Source of the DNA: Pseudoxanthomonas daejeonensis
GTDB taxonomy: Bacteria > Pseudomonadota > Gammaproteobacteria > Xanthomonadales > Xanthomonadaceae
Assembly: GCF_010093205.1 (NCBI RefSeq)
Contig: NZ_PDWN01000019.1
Span: 1-64,000 of the forward strand
DNA length: 64,000 bases
Reading direction: 5' to 3'
Below are positions 27,972 to 40,285 of this stretch, piece by piece. Numbering within the stretch: the first letter of the stretch is position 1; each line of letters begins with the position of its first letter. The notes below the pieces were generated by a model. It made no database searches. It worked only from the letters and a program-made list of their open reading frames with translations, and was not told where the DNA came from. Made by a program: the position numbers and the translations under genes.

Positions 27972-28730
27972 TCAGCGCGACTGCAGCTTCGACAGCAGGC
28001 GCAGGAACTCCAGGTACAGCCACACCAGGGTGACCATCAGGCCGAACGCGCCGTACCACTCCATGTACTTGGGCGCGCCCTGGTCGACGCCGTTCTCGAT
28101 GAAATCGAAGTCCAGCACCAGGTTCATCGCCGCGATCACCACCACGAACAGGCTGAAGCCGATGCCGATGATGCCCGACTCGTGGATCAACGGGATCTGG
28201 ATGTTGAAGAAGCCCAGGACGATCGTGGCCAGGTAGACCAGCGCGATGCCGCCGGTGGCGGCGACCACGCCCATCTTGAAGTTCTCGGTGGCCTTGATCA
28301 TTCCGCTGCGATAGGCGAACAGCATCGCGAACAGGGTGCCCATGGTCAGCAGGACCGCCTGCATGACGATGCCGTTGAACCGGGCGTCGTACATGGCCGA
28401 GATCGCGCCAAGGAACACGCCCTGGGCCAGCGCATACAGCGGCGCGGTGACCGGTGCCCAGGTCTTCTTGAAGATGGTGGCCAGGGCCAGCGCGAAGCCG
28501 GTGAGCAGGCCGCCCCACAGATACAGGCCGATGTTCGGGTTGACCGTGCCGTCGGCGCCGAACGCCTGGCTCCACGACCAGCTGCCGGTAAGTACCGCCA
28601 GCAGCAGCAGCAGGCCGGTCTTGTTGCTGGTGCCGGCGAGCGTCATCGCACCGCCATCGCGCGAAACGACCGCGCCGCTGCCAAGGTCGAGGAAAGTGGA
28701 TTCCTTGAAAGCCGGATTTCCGCTGCGCAT
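27972..28730 (-). CDS. Bax inhibitor-1/YccA family membrane protein
   Basis: 252 residues with seven predicted helices (first about 36-55). The signature pattern GGLLTGFALALATIF and the C-terminal helix YGAFGLMVTLVWLYLEFLRLL fit the BAX inhibitor-1-like family (larger YbhL/YetJ-type subgroup, here with the longer N-terminal tail). Members leak Ca2+/H+ across membranes; the bacterial role is unclear. ATG 28730 (MRSGNPAFKES) matches the conserved hydrophilic N-terminus. Confidence 0.85.
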   Translation of the reverse strand: MRSGNPAFKESTFLDLGSGAVVSRDGGAMTLAGTSNKTGLLLLLAVLTGSWSWSQAFGADGTVNPNIGLYLWGGLLTGFALALATIFKKTWAPVTAPLYALAQGVFLGAISAMYDARFNGIVMQAVLLTMGTLFAMLFAYRSGMIKATENFKMGVVAATGGIALVYLATIVLGFFNIQIPLIHESGIIGIGFSLFVVVIAAMNLVLDFDFIENGVDQGAPKYMEWYGAFGLMVTLVWLYLEFLRLLSKLQSR

Positions 28731-29032
28731 CGTGGAGTCGCTCCGTCGGTATGGTAAGTCGATCGACCAAGGATACACGCAGCGGGGCGGTCGGTCGGAT
28801 CGCCTGCAGGGCTACCTGTCCGCATCGCAGAGGGGGCGATGGCTCGCTGTGGCTCGCGCATGGTGTTTCGACTTGGAGGCGGCAAGTTGCCGACGACATG
28901 CGGGCGATGCGTAAACACGGGGTCGCTGGGCGGCGGGTGGCCGTCGTCGTCAGGCTGGTCGCCCGGCGGCAGCGGTAGGGAGCCTGTGCGCTTCCAGGGT
29001 GTCGTGGCCCGGGGTTAGATTCATTCCCGGGC
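28731..29032. other. Intergenic region without a gene
   Basis: About 300 bp between the Bax1-like gene and tRNA-Leu. I see no supported coding sequence. A GCCCGGG/CCCGGGC hairpin (about 29009-29033) just past the 3' end of tRNA-Leu on the minus strand could help end the tRNA transcript but has no T-run. Confidence 0.4.
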
Positions 29033-29118
29033 TGGTGCGAAAGGCGGGACTCGAACCCGCACGGGGGTTACCCGCTGGAACCTAAATCCAGTGCGTCTAC
29101 CAGTTCCGCCACTTTCGC
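29033..29118 (-). tRNA. tRNA-Leu (TAG)
   Basis: 86 nt with encoded CCA. The acceptor GCGAAAG pairs with CTTTCGC; a long variable arm is present; the anticodon loop is TT-TAG-GT between stem halves CTGGA and TCCAG. It reads CUN leucine codons. Last of five tRNAs, and separated from tRNA-Lys by a terminator-like hairpin. Confidence 0.95.
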
Positions 29119-29174
29119 AGTTCGCCCGCATTCTAACCGTGCCGCCGATCATCGCGCGGGGGTGAGGCGGACAC

Positions 29175-29198
29175 AAAAACGCCCGGACAGGCCGGGCG
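29175..29198 (-). terminator. Terminator between tRNA-Lys and tRNA-Leu
   Basis: On the minus strand: 7-bp stem CGCCCGG/CCGGGCG with 5-nt loop, followed by TTTTT. It should stop most transcription after tRNA-Lys, so tRNA-Leu either has its own promoter or depends on readthrough. Confidence 0.7.
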
Positions 29199-29210
29199 CT
29201 TTCTTCGGGA

Positions 29211-29286
29211 TGGTGGGCCGTGAAGGATTCGAACCTTCGACCTATTGATTAAGAGTCAACTGCTCTACCAACTGAGCTAACGGCCC
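29211..29286 (-). tRNA. tRNA-Lys (CTT)
   Basis: 76 nt with CCA. Acceptor GGGCCGT; anticodon loop CT-CTT-AA; the body closely resembles the E. coli lysine tRNA apart from C34. It reads AAG. Confidence 0.95.
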
Positions 29287-29370
29287 GATGAACCCGTACA
29301 ACCGAGCTGCACATTCTAGCGAATTACGCTTTCCTGGCAAGCTCCGCGGCATGCGCCGCGTCAGAACAAG

Positions 29371-29447
29371 TGGGGTGGCTGAGGGGATTCGAACCCCCGA
29401 CCACTGGAATCACAATCCAGTACTCTAACCAACTGAGCTACAGCCAC
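29371..29447 (-). tRNA. tRNA-His (GTG)
   Basis: 77 nt with CCA. Acceptor GTGGCTG pairs with CAGCCAC; the anticodon is GTG in GGATTGTGATTCC. The base before it (29448) gives the G-1 typical of histidine tRNA, opposite C73. Confidence 0.95.
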
Positions 29448-29481
29448 CACAAAAAAACCTGTATCCGCCGACGCCCTGTGA

Positions 29482-29558
29482 TGGCGCGCCCGGCAGGACT
29501 CGAACCTGCAACCGCCGGCTTAGAAGGCCGGTGCTCTATCCGGTTGAGCTACGGGCGC
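29482..29558 (-). tRNA. tRNA-Arg (TCT)
   Basis: 77 nt with CCA. Acceptor GCGCCCG/CGGGCGC; anticodon TCT in GGCCTTCTAAGCC, reading the rare AGA/AGG arginine codons of this GC-rich genome. Confidence 0.95.
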
Positions 29559-29594
29559 ACAACGCGGTCTCACATCACCCGCCCTGCGGCGGGA

Positions 29595-29671
29595 TGGTCG
29601 GGGTAGAGGGATTCGAACCCCCGACATCCTGCTCCCAAAGCAGGCGCGCTACCAGACTGCGCTATACCCCG
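29595..29671 (-). tRNA. tRNA-Pro (TGG)
   Basis: 77 nt with CCA. Acceptor CGGGGTA pairs with TACCCCG; anticodon TGG in GCTTTGGGAGC. First tRNA of the Pro-Arg-His-Lys transcript. Confidence 0.95.
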
Positions 29672-29760
29672 GTGTGCTGGGTCGGTCCGGCGTCAGTCCA
29701 CTGAGTCCGGCCTGCCGGTCCCGGCTTCATGCTGCCCAGTGGGCCTCAGGAAGGCCGGCT

Positions 29761-29790
29761 ATTGTTCGGGAAGCGCGCCGGGCCTGTCAA
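29761..29790 (-). promoter_or_regulatory. Predicted promoter of the tRNA-Pro-Arg-His-Lys unit
   Basis: On the minus strand a perfect TTGACA (29790-29785) is followed after 18 bp by AACAAT (29766-29761, four of six). Transcription would start near 29753, about 80 nt before tRNA-Pro. Confidence 0.6.
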
Positions 29791-29940
29791 TGCCGGGAAC
29801 AGCTGCAGGCTGGCGCAGCCGCTGCCGATAGGCGAAACTAGCGCGTTCCGCGGGGCCGGCAGGAAAGCCGGTGCCTGACCCTCGAAAACCCGTTGATTTG
29901 CGCTGTGGGCAGGAGCCCCGGCGGCAGGAGCCAGACCACC

Positions 29941-31236
29941 ATGCAAGTTTCCGTCGAATCCACCAGCAATCTCGAACGCCGCATGAACTTCAGCCTGCCG
30001 GCGGAGCAGCTGGAGTCCGGCGTCAGCGGGCGCCTGCGCGAGATCGCGCGCACCGCGAAAATGAAGGGCTTCCGCCCCGGCAAGGTGCCGGCCAAGGTGA
30101 TCGAGCAGCGCTACGGCGAGCAGGTCAAGGCTGAAGTGCTGGGTGGCCTGGTCCGCCAGACCTTCGATTCGGCCGTGCGCGAGCACGACCTGCGCCTGGC
30201 CGGCAATCCGCGCATCGACCGGGCCAGCGAGGGCGACCTGGACTTTGTCGCCACCTTCGAGGTCGTGCCGGACTTCGGTGACGTCGACGTCGCCAAGCTC
30301 ACCGTCGTGCGCAATACCGCCGAGGTGACCGACGCCGACATCGACCAGATGATCGAGAACCTTCGCCAGCAGCGCCGTACCTGGAACAAGGTCGAACGCG
30401 CCGCGAAGGAGGGCGACCTCGTCGCCGGCTCGTTGTGGACCCAGGTCGAGGATTTCCGCCAGCCGGCAGAGGGCGTGGAACAGTTCACCACGGTCATCGG
30501 TTCCGCCCAGTTGCTGCCCGCGCTGGAGAACGCGCTGGCCGGGCTGGAGATCGGCGTGGAAACGGTCATCGACGTCGCTTTCCCGGAGAACTGGCGCCAG
30601 CCGCAGCTGGCCGGCAAGACCGCGAGCGTCCACGTGACCCTGGCCCAGGTGTCCGAGCCGGTGCTGCCGGACGTCGACGCGGCTTTCGTCAAGAGCTTCG
30701 GCGTGCGCAGTGGCGACAAGGACAAGTTCCGGGACGACATCCGCAGCAACCTCGAGCGCGAGCTCAAGGGCGCGCTGATGGGTCGCCTGCGTCGCGAGGT
30801 CGGTGAGCAGCTGACCTCCACCTACGCCCACGTCGAACTGCCGCCACGGCTGGTCGAGAACGAGGCGCGGGCCATGCTGGCCCAGCAGTTGGAGCAGATC
30901 CGCCGCGGCGGTCGCGACCCCGGCCAGCCCCCGGCCAACGCCCATGAAGCGTTCCTGGAACCGGCGCGCAAGCGCGTCCTGGCCGGCCTGCTGGTGGGCG
31001 AGGTCGCTCGCCGCCACGACCTGCGCCTGGACCCCAAGCGCGTGAACGAGACCTTGCGCCTGATCGCTTCGACCTACGAGCAGCCCGAGCAGGTCATTGA
31101 GATGTACCGCAACGACCCCCAGTTGATGCAGGGACTGCAGGGTCGTGTGATGGAAGAGCAGGTGATCGACTGGATCGCCGAGCGCGCCCAGCACACCGAA
31201 ACGCCGCTGTCGTTCCAGGAAGCGATCCGGGGATGA
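29941..31236 (+). CDS. tig: Trigger factor
   Basis: 431 residues, normal length. Ribosome-bound chaperone with peptidyl-prolyl isomerase activity. N-terminal ribosome-binding domain with the docking signature [17 protein letters not shown] (about 43-59; E. coli GFRxGKVP), PPIase domain about 150-245 beginning near the EGDLVAGSL segment, and the split helical C-terminal domain. ATG 29941 begins the conserved MQVSVEST. Upstream of clpP-clpX, the usual order. Confidence 0.95.
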   Translation: MQVSVESTSNLERRMNFSLPAEQLESGVSGRLREIARTAKMKGFRPGKVPAKVIEQRYGEQVKAEVLGGLVRQTFDSAVREHDLRLAGNPRIDRASEGDLDFVATFEVVPDFGDVDVAKLTVVRNTAEVTDADIDQMIENLRQQRRTWNKVERAAKEGDLVAGSLWTQVEDFRQPAEGVEQFTTVIGSAQLLPALENALAGLEIGVETVIDVAFPENWRQPQLAGKTASVHVTLAQVSEPVLPDVDAAFVKSFGVRSGDKDKFRDDIRSNLERELKGALMGRLRREVGEQLTSTYAHVELPPRLVENEARAMLAQQLEQIRRGGRDPGQPPANAHEAFLEPARKRVLAGLLVGEVARRHDLRLDPKRVNETLRLIASTYEQPEQVIEMYRNDPQLMQGLQGRVMEEQVIDWIAERAQHTETPLSFQEAIRG

Positions 31237-31344
31237 CGGCGACGACGGGTGCGGCATGACCGCCGCGCCCGTTACCCTGCCCAAGGGCGTCCGGAATCCC
31301 GGGCGCCACCCCCAAGACAGGCACGCCCAGGAGCGTACGCACCG

Positions 31345-31974
31345 ATGAACATGATCCCGACCAAAGCCCTCAACCTGGTCCCGATGGTGGTCGAGCAGAC
31401 CAGCCGTGGCGAGCGCGCGTACGACATCTATTCGCGGCTGTTGAAGGAGCGCGTGATTTTCCTGGTCGGCCCGGTCGAAGACCATGTCGCCAACGTGATC
31501 ATCGCCCAGATGCTGTTCCTCGAGGCCGAGAACCCCGAGAAGGACATCAGTCTCTACATCAATTCGCCCGGTGGCCTGGTCACGGCCGGCATGGCGATCT
31601 ACGACACCATGCAGTACATCAAGCCGGACGTGAGCACGATCTGCGTCGGCCAGGCGGCCAGCATGGGTGCCGTGCTGCTGGCGGCGGGCGCGAAGGGCAA
31701 GCGCTACGCGCTGCCCAATTCCAGGGTGATGATCCACCAGCCGCTGGGCGGTTTCCAGGGCCAGGCCACCGACATCGACATCCACGCCCGCGAGATCCTG
31801 AGCATGCGCGCGCGGCTGAACGAGATCCTGGCCCACCACACCGGGCAGTCGATCGAGACCATCGCCCGCGACACCGAGCGCGACAACTTCAAGAGCGCGG
31901 CCGATGCCAAGGCCTACGGGCTCGTGGACGAAGTCCTGGAGCGTCGTACGGACGAGTCGATCCAGGCCGGCTGA
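31345..31974 (+). CDS. clpP: ATP-dependent Clp protease proteolytic subunit
   Basis: 209 residues. Catalytic triad Ser106 (GQAASMGA), His131 (MIHQP) and Asp180 (ERDN). It forms the tetradecameric barrel that degrades substrates unfolded by ClpX or ClpA. ATG 31345 ([18 protein letters not shown]) gives a short propeptide, usually removed by self-cleavage. It lies 108 bp after tig and 151 bp before clpX. Confidence 0.96.
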   Translation: MNMIPTKALNLVPMVVEQTSRGERAYDIYSRLLKERVIFLVGPVEDHVANVIIAQMLFLEAENPEKDISLYINSPGGLVTAGMAIYDTMQYIKPDVSTICVGQAASMGAVLLAAGAKGKRYALPNSRVMIHQPLGGFQGQATDIDIHAREILSMRARLNEILAHHTGQSIETIARDTERDNFKSAADAKAYGLVDEVLERRTDESIQAG

Positions 31975-31993
31975 GCCAAGCGTCGGCCTTCCC

Positions 31994-32019
31994 GCGGAAC
32001 CGCCGGCCCGGGGTTCCGC
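31994..32019 (+). promoter_or_regulatory. Hairpin in the clpP-clpX gap
   Basis: 8-bp perfect stem GCGGAACC/GGTTCCGC with a 10-nt loop, 20 bp after the clpP stop. There is no T-run; it may stabilise the clpP mRNA end or attenuate clpX. Weak evidence. Confidence 0.35.
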
Positions 32020-32125
32020 CACCGCATTCCGCAGGGTCCGGCGCGCCGCTGGCGCGGTTCCGACCCTGTGTTATTCTCGAACCGGAACCCGTCTCACACG
32101 GGTTGCGATACTGGACACACCAAGC

Positions 32126-33415
<1,290 letters not shown>

Positions 33416-33454
33416 CGCAGGCGGCGCCTGATGGGCGCGACGTTCAGGAAGTTG

Positions 33455-33485
33455 AAGAAGCCCCGGTCCTCCCGGGGCTTCTTGT
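33455..33485 (+). terminator. Rho-independent terminator after clpX
   Basis: 12-bp perfect stem AAGAAGCCCCGG (33455-33466) and CCGGGGCTTCTT (33472-33483), loop TCCTC, with U-rich right arm. It separates the clp unit from lon. Confidence 0.85.
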
Positions 33486-33518
33486 ATCTGCATGATCGGA
33501 AACGACATTGGAGTCCTT

Positions 33519-33547
33519 CTTGCATCCCTTGGGGCTTGCCCCCATAA
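33519..33547 (+). promoter_or_regulatory. Predicted heat-shock (sigma32) promoter of lon
   Basis: CTTGCAT at 33519-33525 and CCCCATAA at 33540-33547, 14 bp apart, match the sigma32 pattern CTTGAAA-N(11-16)-CCCCATNT. The -10 lies in a 7-bp inverted repeat (TGCCCCC 33537-33543, GGGGGCA 33550-33556). lon is a classical heat-shock gene, which supports the call. Confidence 0.65.
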
Positions 33548-33595
33548 CGGGGGGCAGGATGGCAACAGCCGTCACCCCCACATCCCGGAGTCTTC

Positions 33596-36067
<2,472 letters not shown>

Positions 36068-36133
36068 TCAACCGGGTGCTGGAATCGCGGCGGCGCGGGA
36101 GGCAAAAACCCGCGCCGTTGCTGCATTTCCGGC

Positions 36134-36163
36134 TTGCGGCAGGGGGGCGGCGCCCTGTATAAC
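36134..36163 (+). promoter_or_regulatory. Predicted promoter of hupB
   Basis: TTGCGG (36134-36139) and TATAAC (36158-36163) with 18-bp spacing; leader about 110 nt. Pattern match. Confidence 0.5.
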
Positions 36164-36279
36164 GGGCGCACCTGCCGACGGTCCAGACCGTGCGGTGGCA
36201 CCGGACCTACGGGTTCGCCCTGCATGGCGCGGATCCGGTCACTCATCTCGCGGCAAGGCCGCACAGGGAGCAAAGAAGA

Positions 36280-36552
36280 ATGAACAAAACCGATCTGGTC
36301 GACGCCGTCTCCAATGATGCCGAGCTCACCAAGGCGGAAGCCGCACGCGCGGTCGACGCGGTGATCAACAGCGTGACCAAGGCGCTGAAGAAGGGCGACG
36401 CGGTGACGCTGGTGGGCTTCGGTACGTTCCAGGTGCGCAAGCGCGCCGCCCGTACCGGTCGCAACCCGAAGACTGGCGAGACCATCAAGATCAAGGCGTC
36501 GAAGAATCCGGCGTTCAAGGCTGGCAAAGCCCTGAAGGATGCAGTAAACTGA
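36280..36552 (+). CDS. hupB: DNA-binding protein HU-beta
   Basis: 90 residues, full HU length. [11 protein letters not shown] start, the DNA-binding arm with [30 protein letters not shown], and the core [15 protein letters not shown]. Nucleoid protein that bends DNA without strong sequence preference. Good ribosome site (CAGGGAG) before ATG 36280. The lon-hupB-ppiD order is as in E. coli, but here two tRNA genes follow after only 11 bp, so the hupB mRNA probably carries them. Confidence 0.95.
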   Translation: MNKTDLVDAVSNDAELTKAEAARAVDAVINSVTKALKKGDAVTLVGFGTFQVRKRAARTGRNPKTGETIKIKASKNPAFKAGKALKDAVN

Positions 36553-36563
36553 TCGTCTCGCTC

Positions 36564-36638
36564 GGGTGCTTAGCTCAGCGGTAGAGCGTCTCCTTTACAC
36601 GGAGAGGGTCGGGGGTTCGAAACCCTCAGCACCCACCA
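36564..36638 (+). tRNA. tRNA-Val (TAC)
   Basis: 75 nt with encoded CCA. Acceptor GGGTGCT/AGCACCC; anticodon TAC in CCTTTACACGG. It begins 11 bp after the hupB stop. Confidence 0.95.
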
Positions 36639-36686
36639 AGTCACCCGACACCAGCATGTACTTCGGTGCTGGCGAGTTTCAAAAGC

Positions 36687-36763
36687 GGAGTGGTAGTTCA
36701 GTCGGTTAGAATGCTGGCCTGTCACGCCGGAGGTCGCGGGTTCGAGTCCCGTCCACTCCGCCA
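36687..36763 (+). tRNA. tRNA-Asp (GTC)
   Basis: 77 nt with CCA. Acceptor GGAGTGG/CCACTCC; anticodon GTC in GGCCTGTCACGCC. 48 bp after tRNA-Val, and followed at once by a strong terminator. Confidence 0.95.
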
Positions 36764-36770
36764 CTATCCG

Positions 36771-36806
36771 AAAGGGCCCCTGGGAAACCAGGGGCCCTTT
36801 CTCTTT
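36771..36806 (+). terminator. Terminator after tRNA-Asp
   Basis: 13-bp perfect stem AAAGGGCCCCTGG (36771-36783) and CCAGGGGCCCTTT (36788-36800), GAAA tetraloop, then CTCTTT. Flanking A and T runs could make it work in both directions. Confidence 0.85.
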
Positions 36807-36947
36807 GTGCATCCGCTCCAGGGCCGACCAGGGCCGGGCCCATGCCCAGGCCGCCAGACTGGGTCCGTTCCACACGGCGCCAGGGCCGGTCCCGACGGGT
36901 TAAACTGCGCCGCTTACTTTTCCCGCTTAATCACCAGGCAGGCAACA

Positions 36948-38924
36948 ATGCTGCAGAAGCTCCGCGACCGGACATCGGGCTGGGTCGCCACAATCATCAT
37001 CGCGCTGCTGATGGTCCCGTTCCTGTTCGTCATCGACCAGCGCTACATGGGCGGCATGGGTGCCAACAACGTGGCCCAGGTCAAGGCGCCGCCGACGTGG
37101 TGGGAAGGCGCCCCGAAATGGTGGCCGGCGTCGACGCTGTGGGAGCACCGCGAAGTCGGCGTGGACGAATTCCGCCAGCGTTTCGAGCAGGAGCGCATGC
37201 GCGTCCGCCAGGAGCAGGGCGAGGCGTTCGACCCTCGCGCTTTCGAGACGGTGGAGAACAAGCGCAAGGTGCTGGACCAACTGGTCGACGAGAAGGCGCT
37301 GCAACTCGCCGCCGAGCGTGCCGGGGTCGTGGTCGGCGATGCCGCGGTCAGGGACTACATCGCATCGATCCCGGCTTTCCAGGTCGAAGGCAAGTTCGAC
37401 GCGAACCGCTACCAGCTGGCGCTCGCATCGCAGGTGCCGGCGCAGACGCCGACGCAGTTCGAACTGCTCGTGCGCGATTCGCTGCAGCAGTCGTTGATCC
37501 CCGTGGGCCTGGGTACGTCGGCGTTCGTGACCGATGCCGAGTTCGACCGCATCCTGCGCCTGTCCGGCGAGAAGCGCGACGTCGAGCTCGCGTTGCTGCC
37601 GGAGGTGCCGGAAGACACCGCCGCGGTGGACGAAGCGCAAATCCAGGCGTGGTACGACGCGCACCCGGCTGATTTCGTCCGTCCCGAATCGGTGACGATC
37701 GAATACGTCGAGGTGGATGGAAACAGCTTGCCGCCTGCCGTTCCCGCCGACGAGGCGACGTTGCGCAAGCGCTACGAGGACGAGAAAGCGCGCTTCGTCG
37801 AGCCCGAGCAGCGCCTGGCATCGCACATCCTGATCCGGGTCGAACCGGATGCCGACGCGGCTGCGCTGAAGGCGGCCGAAGAAAAGGCGCAGCGCCTGAC
37901 GGCCGAAGCCAAGGCGCCGGGCGCCGACTTCGCCGCGCTGGCCAAGGCCAGTTCGGAGGATCCGGGTTCGCGCGACAGTGGCGGCGACCTGGGCTGGGTC
38001 GAGCGCGGTGCAATGGTTGCGCCGTTCGAGGAGGCCCTGTTCTCGATGCAGTCCGGCGAAGTCCGCGGTCCGGTCAAGACCGACTTCGGCTTCCATGTGC
38101 TGCAGCTGCGCGAACTCAAGCAGGGTGCACAGGTGTCGTTCGAGGAGGCGCGCGAGGAACTGGCGCGCGAACAGGCACAGGTGGATCGCGAGCGGGCCTT
38201 CAGCGACTTGACCGGCCGGTTGACCGACCTGGTCTACCAGAACCCGTCATCGCTGGCTCCCGCGGCCGAGCAGGTGGGCCTGCAGGTGCAGAAGCTGGGT
38301 CCGTTCACCCGCGAGGACACGATCGGTATCGGCGCTTCGCCCGAGGTCAAGAAGGCGGCCTTCTCCGAAGCGTTGATCGAGGACGGCACGGCCAGCGATC
38401 CGATCCAGCTGGGCCCGGAGCACAGCGTCGTGATCCGCGTGATCGAGCACGCTCCCGAACAGCCGCGACCGCTGGCCGAGGTCAAGGACCAGGTAGTTGC
38501 GGCGATCCGCGTCGATCGACGGCAGGCTGCCGCCGGCGCCGCCGCCGATGCGCTGGCCAAGCGCGTGCAGGCAGGCGAGACCATGGCCGACGTGGCCGCC
38601 TCGGTGGGTGCGCAGGTGATGCCGCTGCCGGGCCTGCCGCGTGGCGTGCCGGCACCGTCGCCTGAGGCCAACCGCGAGATCTTCGCGGTCGCTCCGCCGG
38701 CCGAGGGCAAGGTCGCTGCGGGTCATTTCGAAATGCCCGATGGACGCTTAGCGCTGTTCGCAGTGACCGGCGTGCATCCGGGCGATGTGGCGGAACTGCA
38801 GCCCGAGCAGCGCGAGCAGCTGCGCAAGCAGTTCGCACAGATCGACGGTGCGGCGGCCGCGGAAGCCTACGTCCGCCAGATCCGCAAGAGCTTCGACATC
38901 GTGATCGAGGAAAGCCAGCTGTAA
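36948..38924 (+). CDS. ppiD: Periplasmic chaperone/peptidyl-prolyl isomerase PpiD
   Basis: 658 residues. One N-terminal membrane anchor (about 12-30), a SurA-N-like chaperone region (about 65-220), a parvulin-type rotamase domain (about 285-390; ASHILIRVEPDAD, GGDLGWVERGAMVAPFEEALF, GPVKTDFGFHVLQL), and a further C-terminal domain. It sits at the SecYEG exit and helps fold secreted proteins. The start ATG 36948 (MLQKLRDRTSGWVA) matches the family; the upstream in-frame extension covers the tRNA and is not coding. Confidence 0.92.
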   Translation: MLQKLRDRTSGWVATIIIALLMVPFLFVIDQRYMGGMGANNVAQVKAPPTWWEGAPKWWPASTLWEHREVGVDEFRQRFEQERMRVRQEQGEAFDPRAFETVENKRKVLDQLVDEKALQLAAERAGVVVGDAAVRDYIASIPAFQVEGKFDANRYQLALASQVPAQTPTQFELLVRDSLQQSLIPVGLGTSAFVTDAEFDRILRLSGEKRDVELALLPEVPEDTAAVDEAQIQAWYDAHPADFVRPESVTIEYVEVDGNSLPPAVPADEATLRKRYEDEKARFVEPEQRLASHILIRVEPDADAAALKAAEEKAQRLTAEAKAPGADFAALAKASSEDPGSRDSGGDLGWVERGAMVAPFEEALFSMQSGEVRGPVKTDFGFHVLQLRELKQGAQVSFEEAREELAREQAQVDRERAFSDLTGRLTDLVYQNPSSLAPAAEQVGLQVQKLGPFTREDTIGIGASPEVKKAAFSEALIEDGTASDPIQLGPEHSVVIRVIEHAPEQPRPLAEVKDQVVAAIRVDRRQAAAGAAADALAKRVQAGETMADVAASVGAQVMPLPGLPRGVPAPSPEANREIFAVAPPAEGKVAAGHFEMPDGRLALFAVTGVHPGDVAELQPEQREQLRKQFAQIDGAAAAEAYVRQIRKSFDIVIEESQL

Positions 38925-38952
38925 GCATCCACGCGATGCATCAGTCGCAGGC

Positions 38953-38984
38953 AAGGCGCGGAAGAGTTTCTTCCGCGCCTTTCT
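38953..38984 (+). terminator. Terminator after ppiD
   Basis: 12-bp stem AAGGCGCGGAAG (38953-38964) and CTTCCGCGCCTT (38970-38981), 5-nt loop, then TCTC. Moderate T-richness. Confidence 0.7.
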
Positions 38985-39094
38985 CGCTTATGGGATGGGA
39001 GGGCCGATGCGACTGTCGCTGGTGCGGCCGCATGCAAGCGATCCCGGCGCCCTGCTCGGACGATTCTGGGGAGGGCGGATGAGCGCCCCAGCGA

Positions 39095-40285
39095 TCACTG
39101 CAGGCGCAGCACCATGCCCGGGCGCAGCACGCTGTTGGCTTTCAAGTCGTTGAGTTCCAGCAGGCGGCGCGTGGTCACGCCGTAGTGCCTGGCGATGCTC
39201 CAGGCCGAATCGCCCTTGCGGACGGTGTGCGTGGCCGAGCCGGCAGTGGCATCCGCCTCGTCAGTGCCGCTGCGCGCAGACGTGGCTGCAGCCACCGACA
39301 TGTCGCCCTGGACGCCAGTAGGCACCAGGGCCAGTGGCACGCCGCGGCTGGGCCAGTGGCCGGCCAGTGCTGGATTGAACCGGCGCAGCACCTTCGCATC
39401 CTGGTCGTTCTTTGCCGTCCAGGCATCGAGCGACTTCGCGTTCTCCAAGGGCACGGCACGCAGGCGCGGGACCGGCTGGTCGAGCCCGGCGCGCCACTGT
39501 GTGCGCTCGCCCGATTCTTCGAGCAGGCAGGCCAGCGCATGCAGCTTCTCGACGTAGGCATACGTCACCGGTGACAGGCCCTTGATGCTTTCAGGCGTGG
39601 CGCTGGAGATGTTGCCGCCGCTGCGTCGCAGCGCCTGCAGTACGCGGTACTCGCCGGCGTTGTAGGCCATCGCGACAAGCCGCCAGTTGCCGTCGAAGGT
39701 ATCGTCCAGCGATTTCAGGTAGCTGACTGCCGCGCGGGTCGACTCGGCCGGCGAAAGCCGTCCGTCGTAGCCGGGCTCGACCCGCAGGCCATGGCCACGT
39801 GCGGTCACCGCGATGAACTGCCACAGGCCCGCGGGACCGGCCTTGCTGCGGGCGCCGGGGGCGTAACCGCTCTCCACGAACGGGATCAGGGCGAACTCGG
39901 TCGGCAGACCGGCTGCGCGCAGCGACTCGACCACATGGGCGAACAGCAGCAGCGTGTCGGTACCCGGATCGCCGAGGCGCTGGGGCGCATGGGCGAAATG
40001 CTTGCGCCAACGGGCCTGGGAATTGCCGCATTGCGGCTCGGCCAGTCCGGTACGGAAGTCTTCGTAGATGGCCAGCCCGTTGCCGGGGGATGGGCCTGCC
40101 GCTTCCGCCGCTTGTACCCCATGGGCTGGCGGTTCGGTGGAGACGGCTGATGGAGCAGGTGACGGGGTGGGCGAGACAGGTGACGGGGTGCCCGCATCCG
40201 GCGACCGGACAGCGGGCGTAGTGCACGCGGTCAGCATGAGCGCGGCGAGCAGGCACGGCACGTGGGCGCGACGGGGTAGGGTCAT
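39095..40285 (-). CDS. mltD: Membrane-bound lytic murein transglycosylase D (LysM lipoprotein)
   Basis: 396 residues. The lipoprotein signal ends in LTAC (Cys21), followed by a Pro/Ser-rich linker. The SLT domain (about 110-240) has catalytic Glu138 in FVESGYAPGARSKAGPAGLWQF and the AMAYNAGEYRVLQAL motif; one C-terminal LysM (HTVRKGDSAWSIARHYGV...) binds peptidoglycan. E. coli MltD has two LysM repeats, so this is a shorter form. The start overlaps the gloB stop (ATGA), so the genes are coupled. gloB-mltD adjacency is conserved in E. coli. Confidence 0.9.
   Translation of the reverse strand: MTLPRRAHVPCLLAALMLTACTTPAVRSPDAGTPSPVSPTPSPAPSAVSTEPPAHGVQAAEAAGPSPGNGLAIYEDFRTGLAEPQCGNSQARWRKHFAHAPQRLGDPGTDTLLLFAHVVESLRAAGLPTEFALIPFVESGYAPGARSKAGPAGLWQFIAVTARGHGLRVEPGYDGRLSPAESTRAAVSYLKSLDDTFDGNWRLVAMAYNAGEYRVLQALRRSGGNISSATPESIKGLSPVTYAYVEKLHALACLLEESGERTQWRAGLDQPVPRLRAVPLENAKSLDAWTAKNDQDAKVLRRFNPALAGHWPSRGVPLALVPTGVQGDMSVAAATSARSGTDEADATAGSATHTVRKGDSAWSIARHYGVTTRRLLELNDLKANSVLRPGMVLRLQ

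Noticed and set aside
29370-29606. Short protein frame over the tRNA cluster (MGWLRGFEPPTTG type)
   Set aside because: A well-known false call made by translating tRNA genes; the tRNAs explain the sequence fully.
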